A DNA stretch of 64,000 nt from SLRI01 sp036796215 (GTDB taxonomy: Bacteria; Pseudomonadota; Alphaproteobacteria; Geminicoccales; Geminicoccaceae), in NCBI GenBank assembly GCA_036796215.1, contig DAIRDJ010000002.1, positions 17,607 to 81,606 on the forward strand, written 5' to 3'. The first letter of the stretch is position 1. Each line of letters begins with the position of its first letter. Of this stretch, positions 1 to 8,793 are shown piece after piece. A model generated the notes under the pieces. It was not told the origin of the DNA and made no database searches. It was given only the letters and a program-made list of their open reading frames with translations. The translations under genes were made by a program, and so were the position numbers.

Positions 1-2389
1 CGCCGGCCTCGGCCGCAGCGGCCGGCGTCTCCGCCGCTGCCGGGCTGGGCTCGACTGGCGCCTGCGGCTCGGTCGCATCTGGCGTCGCTGCCGGCTCGGC
101 CGTGGCCTCGGCCGGCGCTTCGGCCAGCACTTCGGCCAGCACTTCGGCCGGCGCCTCGGGCGGCGCCTCGGCCAGCACTTCGGACGCCACTGCGGGCTCG
201 GCCGGCAGGTCCTCGGCGGCGGCTGCCTTGCGGGTCCGGCGGCGGCGGCGCGGCTTCTTCGCCTCCGCTGCCGCTGCCTCTTCGTCGGCGGCCGCGGGCT
301 CGGCCGCCACGGTCTCGGTGGCGGCGGCCAGACGCTCCTCGGCCAGAGGCTCCTCGGCCAGGGGTGCGGGCGCCGGCTCGCCGGCCTCGGCCGGCTCTGC
401 TGTGGTCGTCGCTGCCGAGGCTGTCGCTGCCGGGGCTGTCTCGGTTGGCGCCGTCTCGGCTGCGGCCGGCGCCTCGGCGGCGGTGGCCGCTGACGCCTCA
501 TCGGGCCGCCGGCGGCGGCGGCGGCGGCGGCGCTTCTTGCGGCCGGCCTCGTCCTCCTCGGCTTCGCCGGTCTCGGCCCGCCGTGCCGCCGGCTCTTCCT
601 CGAGCTCCGTCTCGTCGGTCTCGATCGGCTCCTCGCTCTCCGCCTCGGCCGGGGTCTCGGTCGCGGCCAGCCGCTCGGCGAGCTCCGCCGGATCGCGCTT
701 CTCCAGCGTTTCCGCTTTGACGTGGCCCGGAGTCGCGTCGCGATCGACCGCGACCTCGAGCCGCATGGCGTAGCGCTGCTCGAGACGGACGAGGCCGTCG
801 CGTTTCTGGTTGAGGACGTAGAGCGCCACCTCGCTCGGCAGGAGCAGGCGCATCACCTTGGTCTCGCCGCGGATCCCGGCCTCCTCGGCGAGCCTGAGCG
901 CCATGAGCGCGCAGGACTCGGTCGACCGCACGGAGCCCAGGCCCTGGCAGGTCGGGCAGACCTGCGAGGAGAGCTCCTGCAGGCTCGGCCGCAGCCGCTG
1001 GCGGGAGAGCTCCAAGAGGCCGAACATGCTGATCCGGCCGAGCTGGATGCGCGCCCGGTCGATCTTGAGCGCGTCGCGCATCCGCTTCTCGACCGAGCGC
1101 TGATGCCGGTTCTCGGCCATGTCGATGAAGTCGATGACGACGAGCCCGGCGAGGTCCCTGAGGCGCAGCTGGCGGGCGATCTCGTCGGCGGCCTCGAGAT
1201 TGGTCTTGACCGCGGTCTCGTCGATATGTCGCTCGCGGGTCGACTTGCCCGAGTTCACGTCGATCGCGATCAGTGCTTCGGTCGCGTGCATGACGATCGA
1301 GCCGCCCGACGGCAGCTGGACGGTCGGGCTGTGCATCGCGTCGAGCTGGTCCTCGACCTTGTACCTGAAGAAGAGCGGCAGCTCCTCCTTGTAGAGCTTC
1401 ACGTGCCGCGCCCGGGACGGCATCATCATCGTCATCAGCCGCTTGGCCGAGCGGTGTGCGGCCTCGCCCTCGACCAGCACCTCGTCGATGTCGCGGCTGT
1501 AGAGATCGCGCATCGCCCGCTTGATCAGGTCGCCCTCGGCGTAGATCAGCGCTGGCGCCACGCTCTGCAGCGTCGTGTCGCGGATCTCGCTCCATTGGCG
1601 CATCAGGTAGTCGTAGTCGCGCTTGATCTCGGTGCGCGAACGCTGCTGGCCCGCGGTTCGGACGATCAGCCCCATGCCCTGCGGCACGTCGAACTCGGCG
1701 ACGATCGACTTGAGCTTGGCGCGGTCCTCGCCGGACGAGATCTTGCGGCTGATGCCGCCGCCGCGCGCGGTGTTCGGCATGAGCACGCAGTAGCGGCCGG
1801 CGAGCGAGAGGTAGGTGGTGAGTGCCGCACCCTTGTTGCCGCGCTCTTCCTTGACGACCTGGACCAGCATGATCTGCCGGCGCTTGATCACTTCCTGGAT
1901 CTTGTAGGAGCGCAGCAGCCTGGCCCGCCGTCGGGCCTGCTCGCTCATGACGTCGGCGGTCTCCTCTTCGGCGTCCTCGCGGACGTGAAGAACCTCGTCG
2001 TCGCCGCCCTCGGCGTCGTTGCCGTCGTCGCCCGAGCGCCGACGGGCGGGCTTGCGCCTGGCGGCGCCGTCGCCGTCGCCATTGCTGCCGTCGGCCTCGG
2101 CACTCTCGCGCTCGAGCTTGGCCAGGAGCTCGCGATCAGCCTGTGGGATCTGGAAATAGTCGGGATGGATCTCGCTGAACGCGAGAAAGCCGTGGCGGTT
2201 GCCGCCATAGTCGACGAAGGCCGCCTGCAGCGACGGTTCGACCCGGGTCACCTTGGCGAGGTAGACATTGCCCTTGATTTGTCGCTTGGTCGAAGACTCG
2301 AAATCGAAATCAACGAGCTGGTGGTCCTGCAGCACGACCACCCGGGTCTCTTCCGGGTGGTTCGCGTCGATGAGCATGCGTTTGGTCAT
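1..2389 (-). CDS. rne: Ribonuclease E (partial, C-terminus off window)
   Basis: RNase E/G is the cytoplasmic endonuclease that initiates mRNA decay and matures rRNA and tRNA. Reading left from ATG 2389, the protein opens MTKRMLIDANHPEE. An S1-like RNA-binding region follows, interrupted by an acidic insert at about residues 75-140, as in other alphaproteobacterial enzymes. The catalytic core contains IAIDVNSG and GLVVIDFIDM, whose Asp residues match the metal ligands of E. coli RNase E. The Zn-link CPTCQGLG falls at Cys478/Cys481. Beyond about residue 540 the chain is a Glu/Ala-rich disordered tail with two Arg tracts (KKRRRRRRRR and KKPRRRRRTRK) and VLAEAP-type repeats, the usual place for RNA and degradosome contacts. 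At least 796 residues are present and the frame is open to the window edge. It is divergent from amiC, a gene order common in Alphaproteobacteria. Confidence 0.97.
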   Translation of the reverse strand, partial: MTKRMLIDANHPEETRVVVLQDHQLVDFDFESSTKRQIKGNVYLAKVTRVEPSLQAAFVDYGGNRHGFLAFSEIHPDYFQIPQADRELLAKLERESAEADGSNGDGDGAARRKPARRRSGDDGNDAEGGDDEVLHVREDAEEETADVMSEQARRRARLLRSYKIQEVIKRRQIMLVQVVKEERGNKGAALTTYLSLAGRYCVLMPNTARGGGISRKISSGEDRAKLKSIVAEFDVPQGMGLIVRTAGQQRSRTEIKRDYDYLMRQWSEIRDTTLQSVAPALIYAEGDLIKRAMRDLYSRDIDEVLVEGEAAHRSAKRLMTMMMPSRARHVKLYKEELPLFFRYKVEDQLDAMHSPTVQLPSGGSIVMHATEALIAIDVNSGKSTRERHIDETAVKTNLEAADEIARQLRLRDLAGLVVIDFIDMAENRHQRSVEKRMRDALKIDRARIQLGRISMFGLLELSRQRLRPSLQELSSQVCPTCQGLGSVRSTESCALMALRLAEEAGIRGETKVMRLLLPSEVALYVLNQKRDGLVRLEQRYAMRLEVAVDRDATPGHVKAETLEKRDPAELAERLAATETPAEAESEEPIETDETELEEEPAARRAETGEAEEDEAGRKKRRRRRRRRRPDEASAATAAEAPAAAETAPTETAPAATASAATTTAEPAEAGEPAPAPLAEEPLAEERLAAATETVAAEPAAADEEAAAAEAKKPRRRRRTRKAAAAEDLPAEPAVASEVLAEAPPEAPAEVLAEVLAEAPAEATAEPAATPDATEPQAPVEPSPAAAETPAAAAEAG

Positions 2390-2508
2390 TAACGAAGGTC
2401 TCCGGCCCGAGGGCAGGGGCCACGGCGAGGTGGCGACCGCTGCGCGGGCGTCTGGTGGCGTGCCGCGACCTTGCGGTCGTCGGCAAACAGATGGCTGTGG
2501 GGGAGGCG

Positions 2509-2534
2509 GCCGCGGCCACGGCTGTGGCCGCGGC
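2509..2534 (-). promoter_or_regulatory. Hairpin in the rne 5' leader
   Basis: Two perfect 11-nt arms (2509-2519 and 2524-2534) enclose a 4-nt loop. It lies about 120 nt upstream of the rne start codon in the predicted leader. In E. coli, structured elements in the rne leader let RNase E cleave its own mRNA and so regulate itself. A similar role here is inference. Confidence 0.5.
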
Positions 2535-2800
2535 ACCGCCGCTGGTCGAAGAGGTGGTGGTCAGGGCTTTGGCACCGGTGCCACGCGTGACGCCCGGCCA
2601 GGCCCGGCTGAACCTGCAGCCGGGCGGTGGAGCACCGACCCGCAGCGTGGCGGCGTGCGTCAGCTTGGGGCGATAAGGCGCCTCGAACGACATCCGAAGT
2701 CTCGACGGTATTCTCGATGCGGGGCGGCTGACGAAAGCGCGCACGACCGAAGCAGCCGCACGACGGGTCACCTTCATCGCTCTACCCGATCCATGCCATG

Positions 2801-2829
2801 ACTATAGGGACTGTCGCTGCCGATCACAA
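2801..2829 (-). promoter_or_regulatory. Predicted sigma70 promoter of rne
   Basis: On the minus strand TTGTGA (2829-2824) is followed after exactly 17 nt by TATAGT (2806-2801). These match the -35 and -10 consensus at 4/6 and 5/6 positions. A start near 2794 would leave a leader of roughly 400 nt before the rne ATG at 2389. It is a pattern match only. Confidence 0.5.
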
Positions 2830-3125
2830 TGCGATAATCGTGGGCGCGATAACGTCGCCGGCGTAGCGGCTTGGCCGCCGATCTTGCGAGCGACGTCGAA
2901 ATCGGTCCGATTGTGCTCCGGGTGCAGTTGCGCGAGGCGCCCTGGTGGTCGATAAGGTGGCGATGATGAAAGCAACGGCTGCGCGAAATCGATGCCGCGA
3001 CCGGAGCTCGGCACGCCCTTTCCGAGACCAACCAAGACGAGAGGCAGCGCCGACATGACAGGCCGAAACGGCGACAGGCCGCAGCTCGCAAGGCGGTCGG
3101 ACCGCGCCGTCGGGTGGGTGCGTTC

Positions 3126-4790
3126 ATGACGGGCCATGCCGCGGCACGATGCCGGGCACTGACGCTGCGCTTGCTTCACGTCGCGAGCCTGCTGCTGGTG
3201 CTGGTGCTCGCGTCGGCCGTTGTGCAGGCGCAGAGCCGGCCTGCCGTCGAGGTCTTCGGCGTGCGCTTCGGGGTCAGCGAGGGCGTTACCCGGGTGGTGC
3301 TCGACATCGATGCGGCGACCCGCTACGCCACCCGCGTGCTCGCCTCGCCGCCGCGTCTGGTGATCGAGCTCGCGGACGTCAGCTGGCAGGTCCGCAGCCA
3401 TCCGCAAGGACAGCCGCGCGGCTTGGCGCAGACCGTCAACTTCGGCTCGCTCGACGCCGGCCGGGGGCGTCTCGTCGTCGATATGGACCAGCCGTTCCGC
3501 ATCCTGCGCCAGGACTGGCTGCCGCCTTCGGCCGATACCGCCCACCACCGCCTGATGATCGATCTCGTCGCCACCGGTGAGCGGCCACCGGCAGAAGAGC
3601 CGCCAGCCACCACCGTGGCCGAGGTGCCGAGGCCAGCACCAGCAGCAGCAGCCAGCCCGCCAGCGCCCAGCCCGCCAGAACCGAATCCGCCAGCACCGAG
3701 CCCGTCGGCAGTGACGGCAGAGGCACCAGCCCCGGCGACAACGGTGGCGGTCGAAGGACCGCCGATCGCCGGTCCGCCGAGGCCTCGCCCCGCTTTGCCC
3801 ACCGTCGAGATCAGGGTCGCCACGGCGGCGATCGCGCCACCTTCGGTCGAGCCGCCCGCCGCATCGGCGGCGGCGGACGCGGGCGTCAATGGCGACGCTA
3901 GTCCTGCCGGCGACAAGACCGTGGCGACCTTGCCGTTGCCGGGGGTGAGCGACTATCCTGTGCCGCCCGCACCGGCAGCAGAGGCCCCGCTTGGCGGCGA
4001 CGAGGATGCCGGGGGCGAGGTTGTCGACGGCGCTGCCGGTGGCAGTGGCGGCGAGACCACCCGGGTGGTCGCCCCGATCCGGCCGGCACCGCCGCCGGCG
4101 CGCCGCCTGATCATCGCCATCGACCCCGGGCATGGCGGTCCCGATCCCGGCACCGTCGGCATCAACGGGGTCCTGGAGAAGGAGGTCACCCTCGATATCG
4201 CCAAGCGGCTGCGCCGCCTGATCGAGGCCAGCGGCCGCTACGATGTGGTGCTGACCCGCGAGGACGACGTCTTCGTCTCCCTGCGCGACCGGATGGAGAC
4301 GGGGCGGCGGGCGGAAGCGGCACTCTTCATCTCGATCCACGCCGACAGCCTCGGCGATGCGCGGTTTCGCGGCGCCTCGGTCTATACCCTCTCCGACGAC
4401 GCTTCCGACGCCGAGGCGGCGCGGCTCGCCCGCAAGGAGAACCGGGCGGACGTCATTGCCGGCACCGATCTTTCGAGCCACGACCAGACCGTGGCCAGCA
4501 TCCTGATCGATCTCGCCCAGCGCAACACCAACAACAAGTCGATCGAGTTCGCGGACGTGCTCGCGGGCGAGCTCGCCGATGTCACCGCACTCGTCCGCAA
4601 CACCCGCCGCTTTGCCGGCTTCGTCGTGCTGAAATCGCCGGACGTGCCGTCGGTCCTCCTGGAGCTCGGCTATCTCTCCAACCCGACCGACGCGGCCAAT
4701 CTCGCGCAGCCGGAATACCGGGACAAGCTGGCCCGGGCGACAGTTCGGGCGATCGATCGGTACCTCGCGGAGAACGATACCACTTTATGA
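3126..4790 (+). CDS. amiC: N-acetylmuramoyl-L-alanine amidase (AMIN + Amidase_3)
   Basis: This periplasmic zinc amidase cleaves the amide bond between MurNAc and the stem peptide during cell separation. ATG 3126 is preferred over the in-frame GTG 3114 because it opens directly onto a signal peptide (hydrophobic run LLHVASLLLVLVLASAV, cleavage near VQA-QS). Domains in order: AMIN at about 40-145 (septal targeting), a Pro/Ala-rich linker at about 150-325, and Amidase_3 at about 328-550. The zinc and catalytic signatures are visible: DPGHGGPDPG, the Glu of VLEKEVTLD, ISIHADS and LLELGYLSN. Length is 554 residues, long for the family because of the linker. It lies upstream of mrcA in the conserved order amiC-mrcA-prfB, facing away from rne. 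Confidence 0.95.
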   Translation: MTGHAAARCRALTLRLLHVASLLLVLVLASAVVQAQSRPAVEVFGVRFGVSEGVTRVVLDIDAATRYATRVLASPPRLVIELADVSWQVRSHPQGQPRGLAQTVNFGSLDAGRGRLVVDMDQPFRILRQDWLPPSADTAHHRLMIDLVATGERPPAEEPPATTVAEVPRPAPAAAASPPAPSPPEPNPPAPSPSAVTAEAPAPATTVAVEGPPIAGPPRPRPALPTVEIRVATAAIAPPSVEPPAASAAADAGVNGDASPAGDKTVATLPLPGVSDYPVPPAPAAEAPLGGDEDAGGEVVDGAAGGSGGETTRVVAPIRPAPPPARRLIIAIDPGHGGPDPGTVGINGVLEKEVTLDIAKRLRRLIEASGRYDVVLTREDDVFVSLRDRMETGRRAEAALFISIHADSLGDARFRGASVYTLSDDASDAEAARLARKENRADVIAGTDLSSHDQTVASILIDLAQRNTNNKSIEFADVLAGELADVTALVRNTRRFAGFVVLKSPDVPSVLLELGYLSNPTDAANLAQPEYRDKLARATVRAIDRYLAENDTTL

Positions 4791-4920
4791 CGGCCCTGGG
4801 CGGTCGCGGCCTTTCTGCGGGTAGCGCCTTGCGTCCGCGCTGCCGACGGCCATTTTCCAGAGTGTGGGATTGCGGTACCTTGGGGTGGTAGCAGGCGGTT
4901 GCTGATCCGCTTCGGCCCCC

Positions 4921-4986
4921 GGCGCCGCTTGCCGGCGGCTTGCAGAGATCGGCGCCGCTTGCCGGCGGCTTGCAGAGATCGGCGCC
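4921..4986. repeat. Perfect 30-bp tandem duplication upstream of mrcA
   Basis: The 30-nt unit at 4921-4950 is repeated exactly at 4951-4980, and the first six bases begin again at 4981-4986. It lies in the amiC-mrcA spacer about 70 nt before the mrcA start. The exact identity suggests recent slippage. Confidence 0.9.
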
Positions 4987-5052
4987 GGTGTCGATGGGTT
5001 GAGGAGGTGCGGGGGCCCTGGCCCCCGCCGGTCTGTTCGAGGATGGGGTAAC

Positions 5053-7506
5053 GTGTCGCGCTGGCTCACCAAAGCCGTTTCATGGGTGGTCGTCACCGCA
5101 GCCCTCTGGCTGGTCGTCGGCGGCGGTGTCGTGGCCTGGGTCTTTCAGCACTACGGTGAAGACCTCCCCGACTACGCCTCGCTCGCCGACTATCAGCCGC
5201 CGACCGTGACCCGGATCCATGCGGGCGACGGCCGGCTGCTCGCCGAATACGCCCACGAGCGCCGCGTGTTCGTGCCGATCAGCGCCATTCCGCCTTTGGT
5301 CCGCCAGGCCTTCGTCTCGGCCGAGGACAAGAACTTCTACAGCCACCCCGGCATCGATCCGCTGGGCATCGCCCGGGCGGCCTACGAGAATTTCCAGGCG
5401 CTGGGTACCAATCGCCGGCCGCAGGGGGCCTCGACCATCACCCAGCAGGTGGCGAAGAACTTCTTCTTGACCAACGAGGTCTCGCTCGAGCGCAAGATCG
5501 AGGAGGCGATCCTCGCCTTCCGGATCGAGCAGACCTTCAGCAAGGACCGCATCCTCGAGCTCTATCTCAACGAGATCTTTCTCGGCCGGCGGTCCTACGG
5601 CGTGGCGGCGGCGGCCTTGACCTATTTCGACAAGGCGCTCGACGAGCTGACCCTGGCCGAGGCCGCCTTCCTTGCCGCCCTGCCCAAGGCCCCGTCGACC
5701 TACGATCCGGACCGCAACCCGGAGACGGCGCTCGGCCGCCGCAACTATGTGCTGGGCCGGCTGCTCGACGACGGTGCCATCGGCCGAGACGAGCACGCCC
5801 TCGCCCGGGCGACGCCGATCGAGACGCGGTCACGCGACAGCATCGACTATGCGCGGGCCGACTTCTTCACCGAGGAGGTCCGCCGCCAGCTGGTGCGCGA
5901 GCTCGGCGAGGACGGCTTCTACCAGGGCGGGCTGTCGGTGCGGACCACTGTCGACCCGCGGCTGCAGTCGCTTGCCGATCGGGTGCTGCGCCGTGGCCTT
6001 GCGGCCTATGACCGCGACCGTCAGGGCTGGCGCGGGCCCCTGGGCACGCTCGATCTGGCGGCCGCCGGCGACGGCTGGGCCAAAGCGCTCGCCGCGTTCG
6101 ACCCCGGCTTCGAGCTCTACGACTGGCGCCTCGCGGTGGTCCACGAGGCGCGCCGGGGCGAGGCCGTGATCGGCTTTGCCGACGGCGGCACGGCGAGCCT
6201 GCCCTTCAGCGGGATGGCCTGGGCGACGCCGGAGCTCGGCCAGGGCGCGTTCGGCCGGCGGCCGGAGACCGCGAGCGACTTGGTGAAGCCCGGCGACGTC
6301 ATCGTCGTCGAGGCGGTCGAGGCCGAGGGCGGCACGCGCTGGGCCTTGCGCCAGCGGCCGACCGTCGAAGGGGCGCTCGTCGCCCTCGACCCGCATACCG
6401 GCCGGGTGCTCGCCATGGCCGGCGGCTTCAGCTTCCGCCAGAGCCAGTTCAACCGGGCGACCCAGGCCTATCGCCAGCCCGGCTCCAGCTTCAAGCCGTT
6501 CATCTATCTGGCGGCACTCGAGAACGGCTTCACGCCCTCCTCGATCATTCTCGACGCTCCCCTGGTCATCGACCAGGGGCCGGGCCTGCCGCTCTGGAAG
6601 CCCGAGAACTACAGCGAGGAGTTCTACGGTCCCTCCACGCTTCGGGTCGGCATCGAGAAGTCCAGGAACCTGATGACCGTGCGTCTGGCGCGCGAGATCG
6701 GCATGGCGAGCGTGCAGGATCTCGCCCGCCGCTTCGGCGTCGATCGCGGTCTCGGCATCAACCTGGCGGCGGCCCTGGGCTCGAACGAGGTGGACCTGCT
6801 CAGCATCACCGAGGCCTACGCCAGGTTCGTCAATGGCGGTCGCGAGATCCAGGGCCAGCTGGTCGAGCGCATCCAGGACCGTTTCGGCCGGACCATCATG
6901 CGCCGTGACGATCGCCCTTGCGACGGCTGCCAGCTGCTCGCCTGGGACGGCTCGCCGCCGCCGGAGCTGCCCGACACCCGCGCCGAGATCGTCGATCCGC
7001 GCCACGCCTACCAGATGGTGCGGATGCTCGAAGGCGTCGTCCAGCGCGGCACCGGCACCCTGGCACAGCGCATCGGCAAGCCCGTCGCCGGCAAGACCGG
7101 CACCACCAACGACGCGCGCGACGCCTGGTTCGTGGGCTTCTCCCCGGATCTCGCCGTCGGCGTCTATGTCGGCTTCGACCAGCCGCGCAATCTCGGCCGC
7201 AGGGCGACGGGCGGCAGTGTGGCCCTGCCCATCTGGACCGACTTCATGGAAGCGGCCTTGGCCGACGCACCGGCGACGCCCTTCCGCACGCCGCCCGGGG
7301 TCCGGCTCGTCCGGGTCGACGCCGAGACCGGTCTTTTGCCCGGCAACGCCACGCAGGCGGTGATCGCCGAGGCCTTTCTGCCCGGCACCGAGCCCACCAC
7401 CCGGGCGAGCGAGGCGGCACTGTCCGCGAGCGGCAGCACGGGCGGCACCGCCGCGAACCCCAATGGCGGCGCGAGTGGCGGCGGTACACCGACCGGCCTC
7501 TACTGA
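5053..7506 (+). CDS. mrcA: Penicillin-binding protein 1A (class A, glycosyltransferase/transpeptidase)
   Basis: This bifunctional inner-membrane enzyme polymerises and cross-links peptidoglycan. I chose GTG 5053 (MSRWLTKAVSW) because GAGGATGGGG lies just upstream and the membrane anchor follows at once (about residues 8-32). The GT51 domain shows EDKNFYSHPG (about residue 92), the RPQGASTITQQVAKN motif and the LNEIFLGRRSYG segment. The transpeptidase domain has the SxxK serine at Ser478/Lys481 (PGSSFKPF), SRN at 537-539 and KTGT at 681. The C-terminal ~40 residues are Gly/Ser/Thr-rich. At 817 residues it is normal for alphaproteobacterial PBP1A. It follows amiC and precedes prfB. Confidence 0.96.
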   Translation: MSRWLTKAVSWVVVTAALWLVVGGGVVAWVFQHYGEDLPDYASLADYQPPTVTRIHAGDGRLLAEYAHERRVFVPISAIPPLVRQAFVSAEDKNFYSHPGIDPLGIARAAYENFQALGTNRRPQGASTITQQVAKNFFLTNEVSLERKIEEAILAFRIEQTFSKDRILELYLNEIFLGRRSYGVAAAALTYFDKALDELTLAEAAFLAALPKAPSTYDPDRNPETALGRRNYVLGRLLDDGAIGRDEHALARATPIETRSRDSIDYARADFFTEEVRRQLVRELGEDGFYQGGLSVRTTVDPRLQSLADRVLRRGLAAYDRDRQGWRGPLGTLDLAAAGDGWAKALAAFDPGFELYDWRLAVVHEARRGEAVIGFADGGTASLPFSGMAWATPELGQGAFGRRPETASDLVKPGDVIVVEAVEAEGGTRWALRQRPTVEGALVALDPHTGRVLAMAGGFSFRQSQFNRATQAYRQPGSSFKPFIYLAALENGFTPSSIILDAPLVIDQGPGLPLWKPENYSEEFYGPSTLRVGIEKSRNLMTVRLAREIGMASVQDLARRFGVDRGLGINLAAALGSNEVDLLSITEAYARFVNGGREIQGQLVERIQDRFGRTIMRRDDRPCDGCQLLAWDGSPPPELPDTRAEIVDPRHAYQMVRMLEGVVQRGTGTLAQRIGKPVAGKTGTTNDARDAWFVGFSPDLAVGVYVGFDQPRNLGRRATGGSVALPIWTDFMEAALADAPATPFRTPPGVRLVRVDAETGLLPGNATQAVIAEAFLPGTEPTTRASEAALSASGSTGGTAANPNGGASGGGTPTGLY

Positions 7507-7553
7507 GCCGCCAGCAAACCTTGTTCGACCAGCGATGACGGAGGGCGTGTTCC

Positions 7554-8676
7554 ATGCGCGCAGAGATCAGCAATCTCGAGACCACGATCCGCGAGGGCCT
7601 AACCCTGCTGCGGAGGCATCTTTGACTGGGATAACGCTCTGAGGCGGCGCGACGAGCTCGACTCGCTCACCGAGGATCCCGATCTCTGGAACGACGCCGG
7701 GAACGCGCAGGCGCTGATGCGCGAGCGCCAGCAGCTGGCCGAGGCCATCGACCGCCAGCGCGAGCTGGAGCAGACCCTGGCCGACAGCCTGGAGCTCGCC
7801 GCGCTCGCCGAGGCGGAGGGCGACACCGCCACCCTCGACACCGTGCAGGCCGATCTCGAGCATCTGCGGATCCAGATCGACAAGCTGGCATTGGAAAGCC
7901 TGCTCTCCGGCGAGGCCGACGCCAACAACGCCTTTCTCCAGGTCAACGCCGGCGCCGGCGGCACGGAGAGCCAGGACTGGGCCGAGATGCTGCTGCGGAT
8001 GTATCTCCGCTGGGCCGAGGCCAGGGGCATGAAGGCCGAGTGGATCGAGGAGAGTGCGGGCGAGGAGGCCGGCATCAAGTCGGCCACGGTCAAGATCACC
8101 GGGCACAACGCCTATGGCTGGCTGAAGACCGAATCCGGTGTGCATCGCCTCGTCCGCATCTCGCCCTTCGACAGTGCGGCGAGGCGCCACACCAGCTTCG
8201 CCAGTGTCTGGGTCAGCCCCGAGATCGACGACTCCATCGAGGTCGAGATCGACGACAAGGACCTGAAGGTGGACACCTATCGCGCCTCGGGTGCCGGCGG
8301 CCAGCACGTCAACCGGACGGAATCGGCGATCCGCATCACCCATCTGCCATCGGGTGTCGTCGTCGCCTGCCAGAACGACCGGAGCCAGCACAAGAACCGG
8401 GCGACGGCGATGAAGATGCTGCGCGCCAAGCTCTACGATCTGGAGCTGCAAAAACGCCGGGCGGAGCACGACGCCACCGAGGCCACCAAGTCCGACATCG
8501 GCTTCGGCCACCAGATCCGCTCTTATGTCCTCCACCCCTACAAGATGGTGAAGGACCTCCGGACCGGCACCGAAAGCGGCAACCCGAACGCCGTTCTCGA
8601 CGGCGACCTCGACGCGTTCCTCGAGGCGGCACTGGCCCTGGGTGCCGGCCACACGCGGGAAGAGGCGGCGCAGTAA
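7554..8676 (+). CDS. prfB: Peptide chain release factor 2, with programmed +1 frameshift
   Basis: RF2 recognises UAA and UGA and triggers release of the finished protein. The coding region is joined: ATG 7554 to CTT (7620-7622), skip T7623, then GAC 7624 to the stop at 8676, giving 373 residues. Codon 24 in the starting frame is an in-frame TGA. Downstream, the +1 frame gives DWDNALRRRDELDSLTEDPDLW, written here in two parts as DWDNALRRRDEL and DSLTEDPDLW. The codon-recognition motif SPF (RISPFDSAARR) and the peptidyl-hydrolysis motif GGQ at residues 248-250 are intact, close to E. coli numbering (250-252). It sits immediately downstream of mrcA, as in many Alphaproteobacteria. A caller that ignores frameshifts would truncate it to start near 7717. 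Confidence 0.95.
7612..7626 (+). promoter_or_regulatory. prfB programmed +1 frameshift site
   Basis: The site reads GGAGGCATCTTTGAC. An internal Shine-Dalgarno-like GGAGG (7612-7616) precedes the slippery CTT codon (7620-7622), the in-frame TGA (7623-7625) and a following C. This is the classical autoregulatory signal: low RF2 lets the ribosome pause at UGA and shift +1. Confidence 0.93.
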
Positions 8677-8688
8677 AGAGGAAGAGAC

Positions 8689-8728
8689 GGGGAGGCTAGC
8701 CTCCCCGGGCCCCTCCGTTACTTTGTAG
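8689..8728 (+). repeat. REP-like palindrome, single copy (possible terminator of prfB)
   Basis: An 18-nt perfect palindrome (8689-8706, core GGGGAGG/CCTCCCC) is followed by a tail GGGCCCCTCCGTTACTTTG. The same head and tail recur at 29541-29661, about 34640-34675 and 58541-58660. It sits between the convergent ends of prfB and the patatin gene, so it may also end transcription from either side. Confidence 0.75.
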
Positions 8729-8793
8729 ATGGACCTGGTGACACGCCCTTTTCTGGCGATGGGGATGGGGTCCTGAGCAACGAGGAGGATGCT

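Larger units (their letters stand above)
2390..3125. other. rne-amiC divergent intergenic region with long rne leader
   Basis: This 736-nt gap has no convincing gene. It holds a sigma70-like promoter for rne (2801-2829, minus strand), which gives rne an untranslated leader of about 400 nt, and a strong 11-bp-stem hairpin inside that leader (2509-2534). The amiC promoter must lie between about 2830 and 3125, but I cannot pin it down. A minus-strand open frame starting at ATG 2777 crosses the rne start in another frame and has Arg/Ala-rich low-complexity content, so I do not call it. Confidence 0.6.

Noticed and set aside
722..2392. Long plus-strand open frame opposite rne
   Set aside because: It is the mirror of a high-GC gene; the minus frame gives a full RNase E with all motifs, while this frame gives no recognisable domain.
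2310..2777. Minus-strand open frame from ATG 2777 in the rne leader
   Set aside because: Arg/Ala/Pro-rich low-complexity translation, crosses the rne start in another frame, and no family is recognisable. It could be a leader peptide but I have no support.
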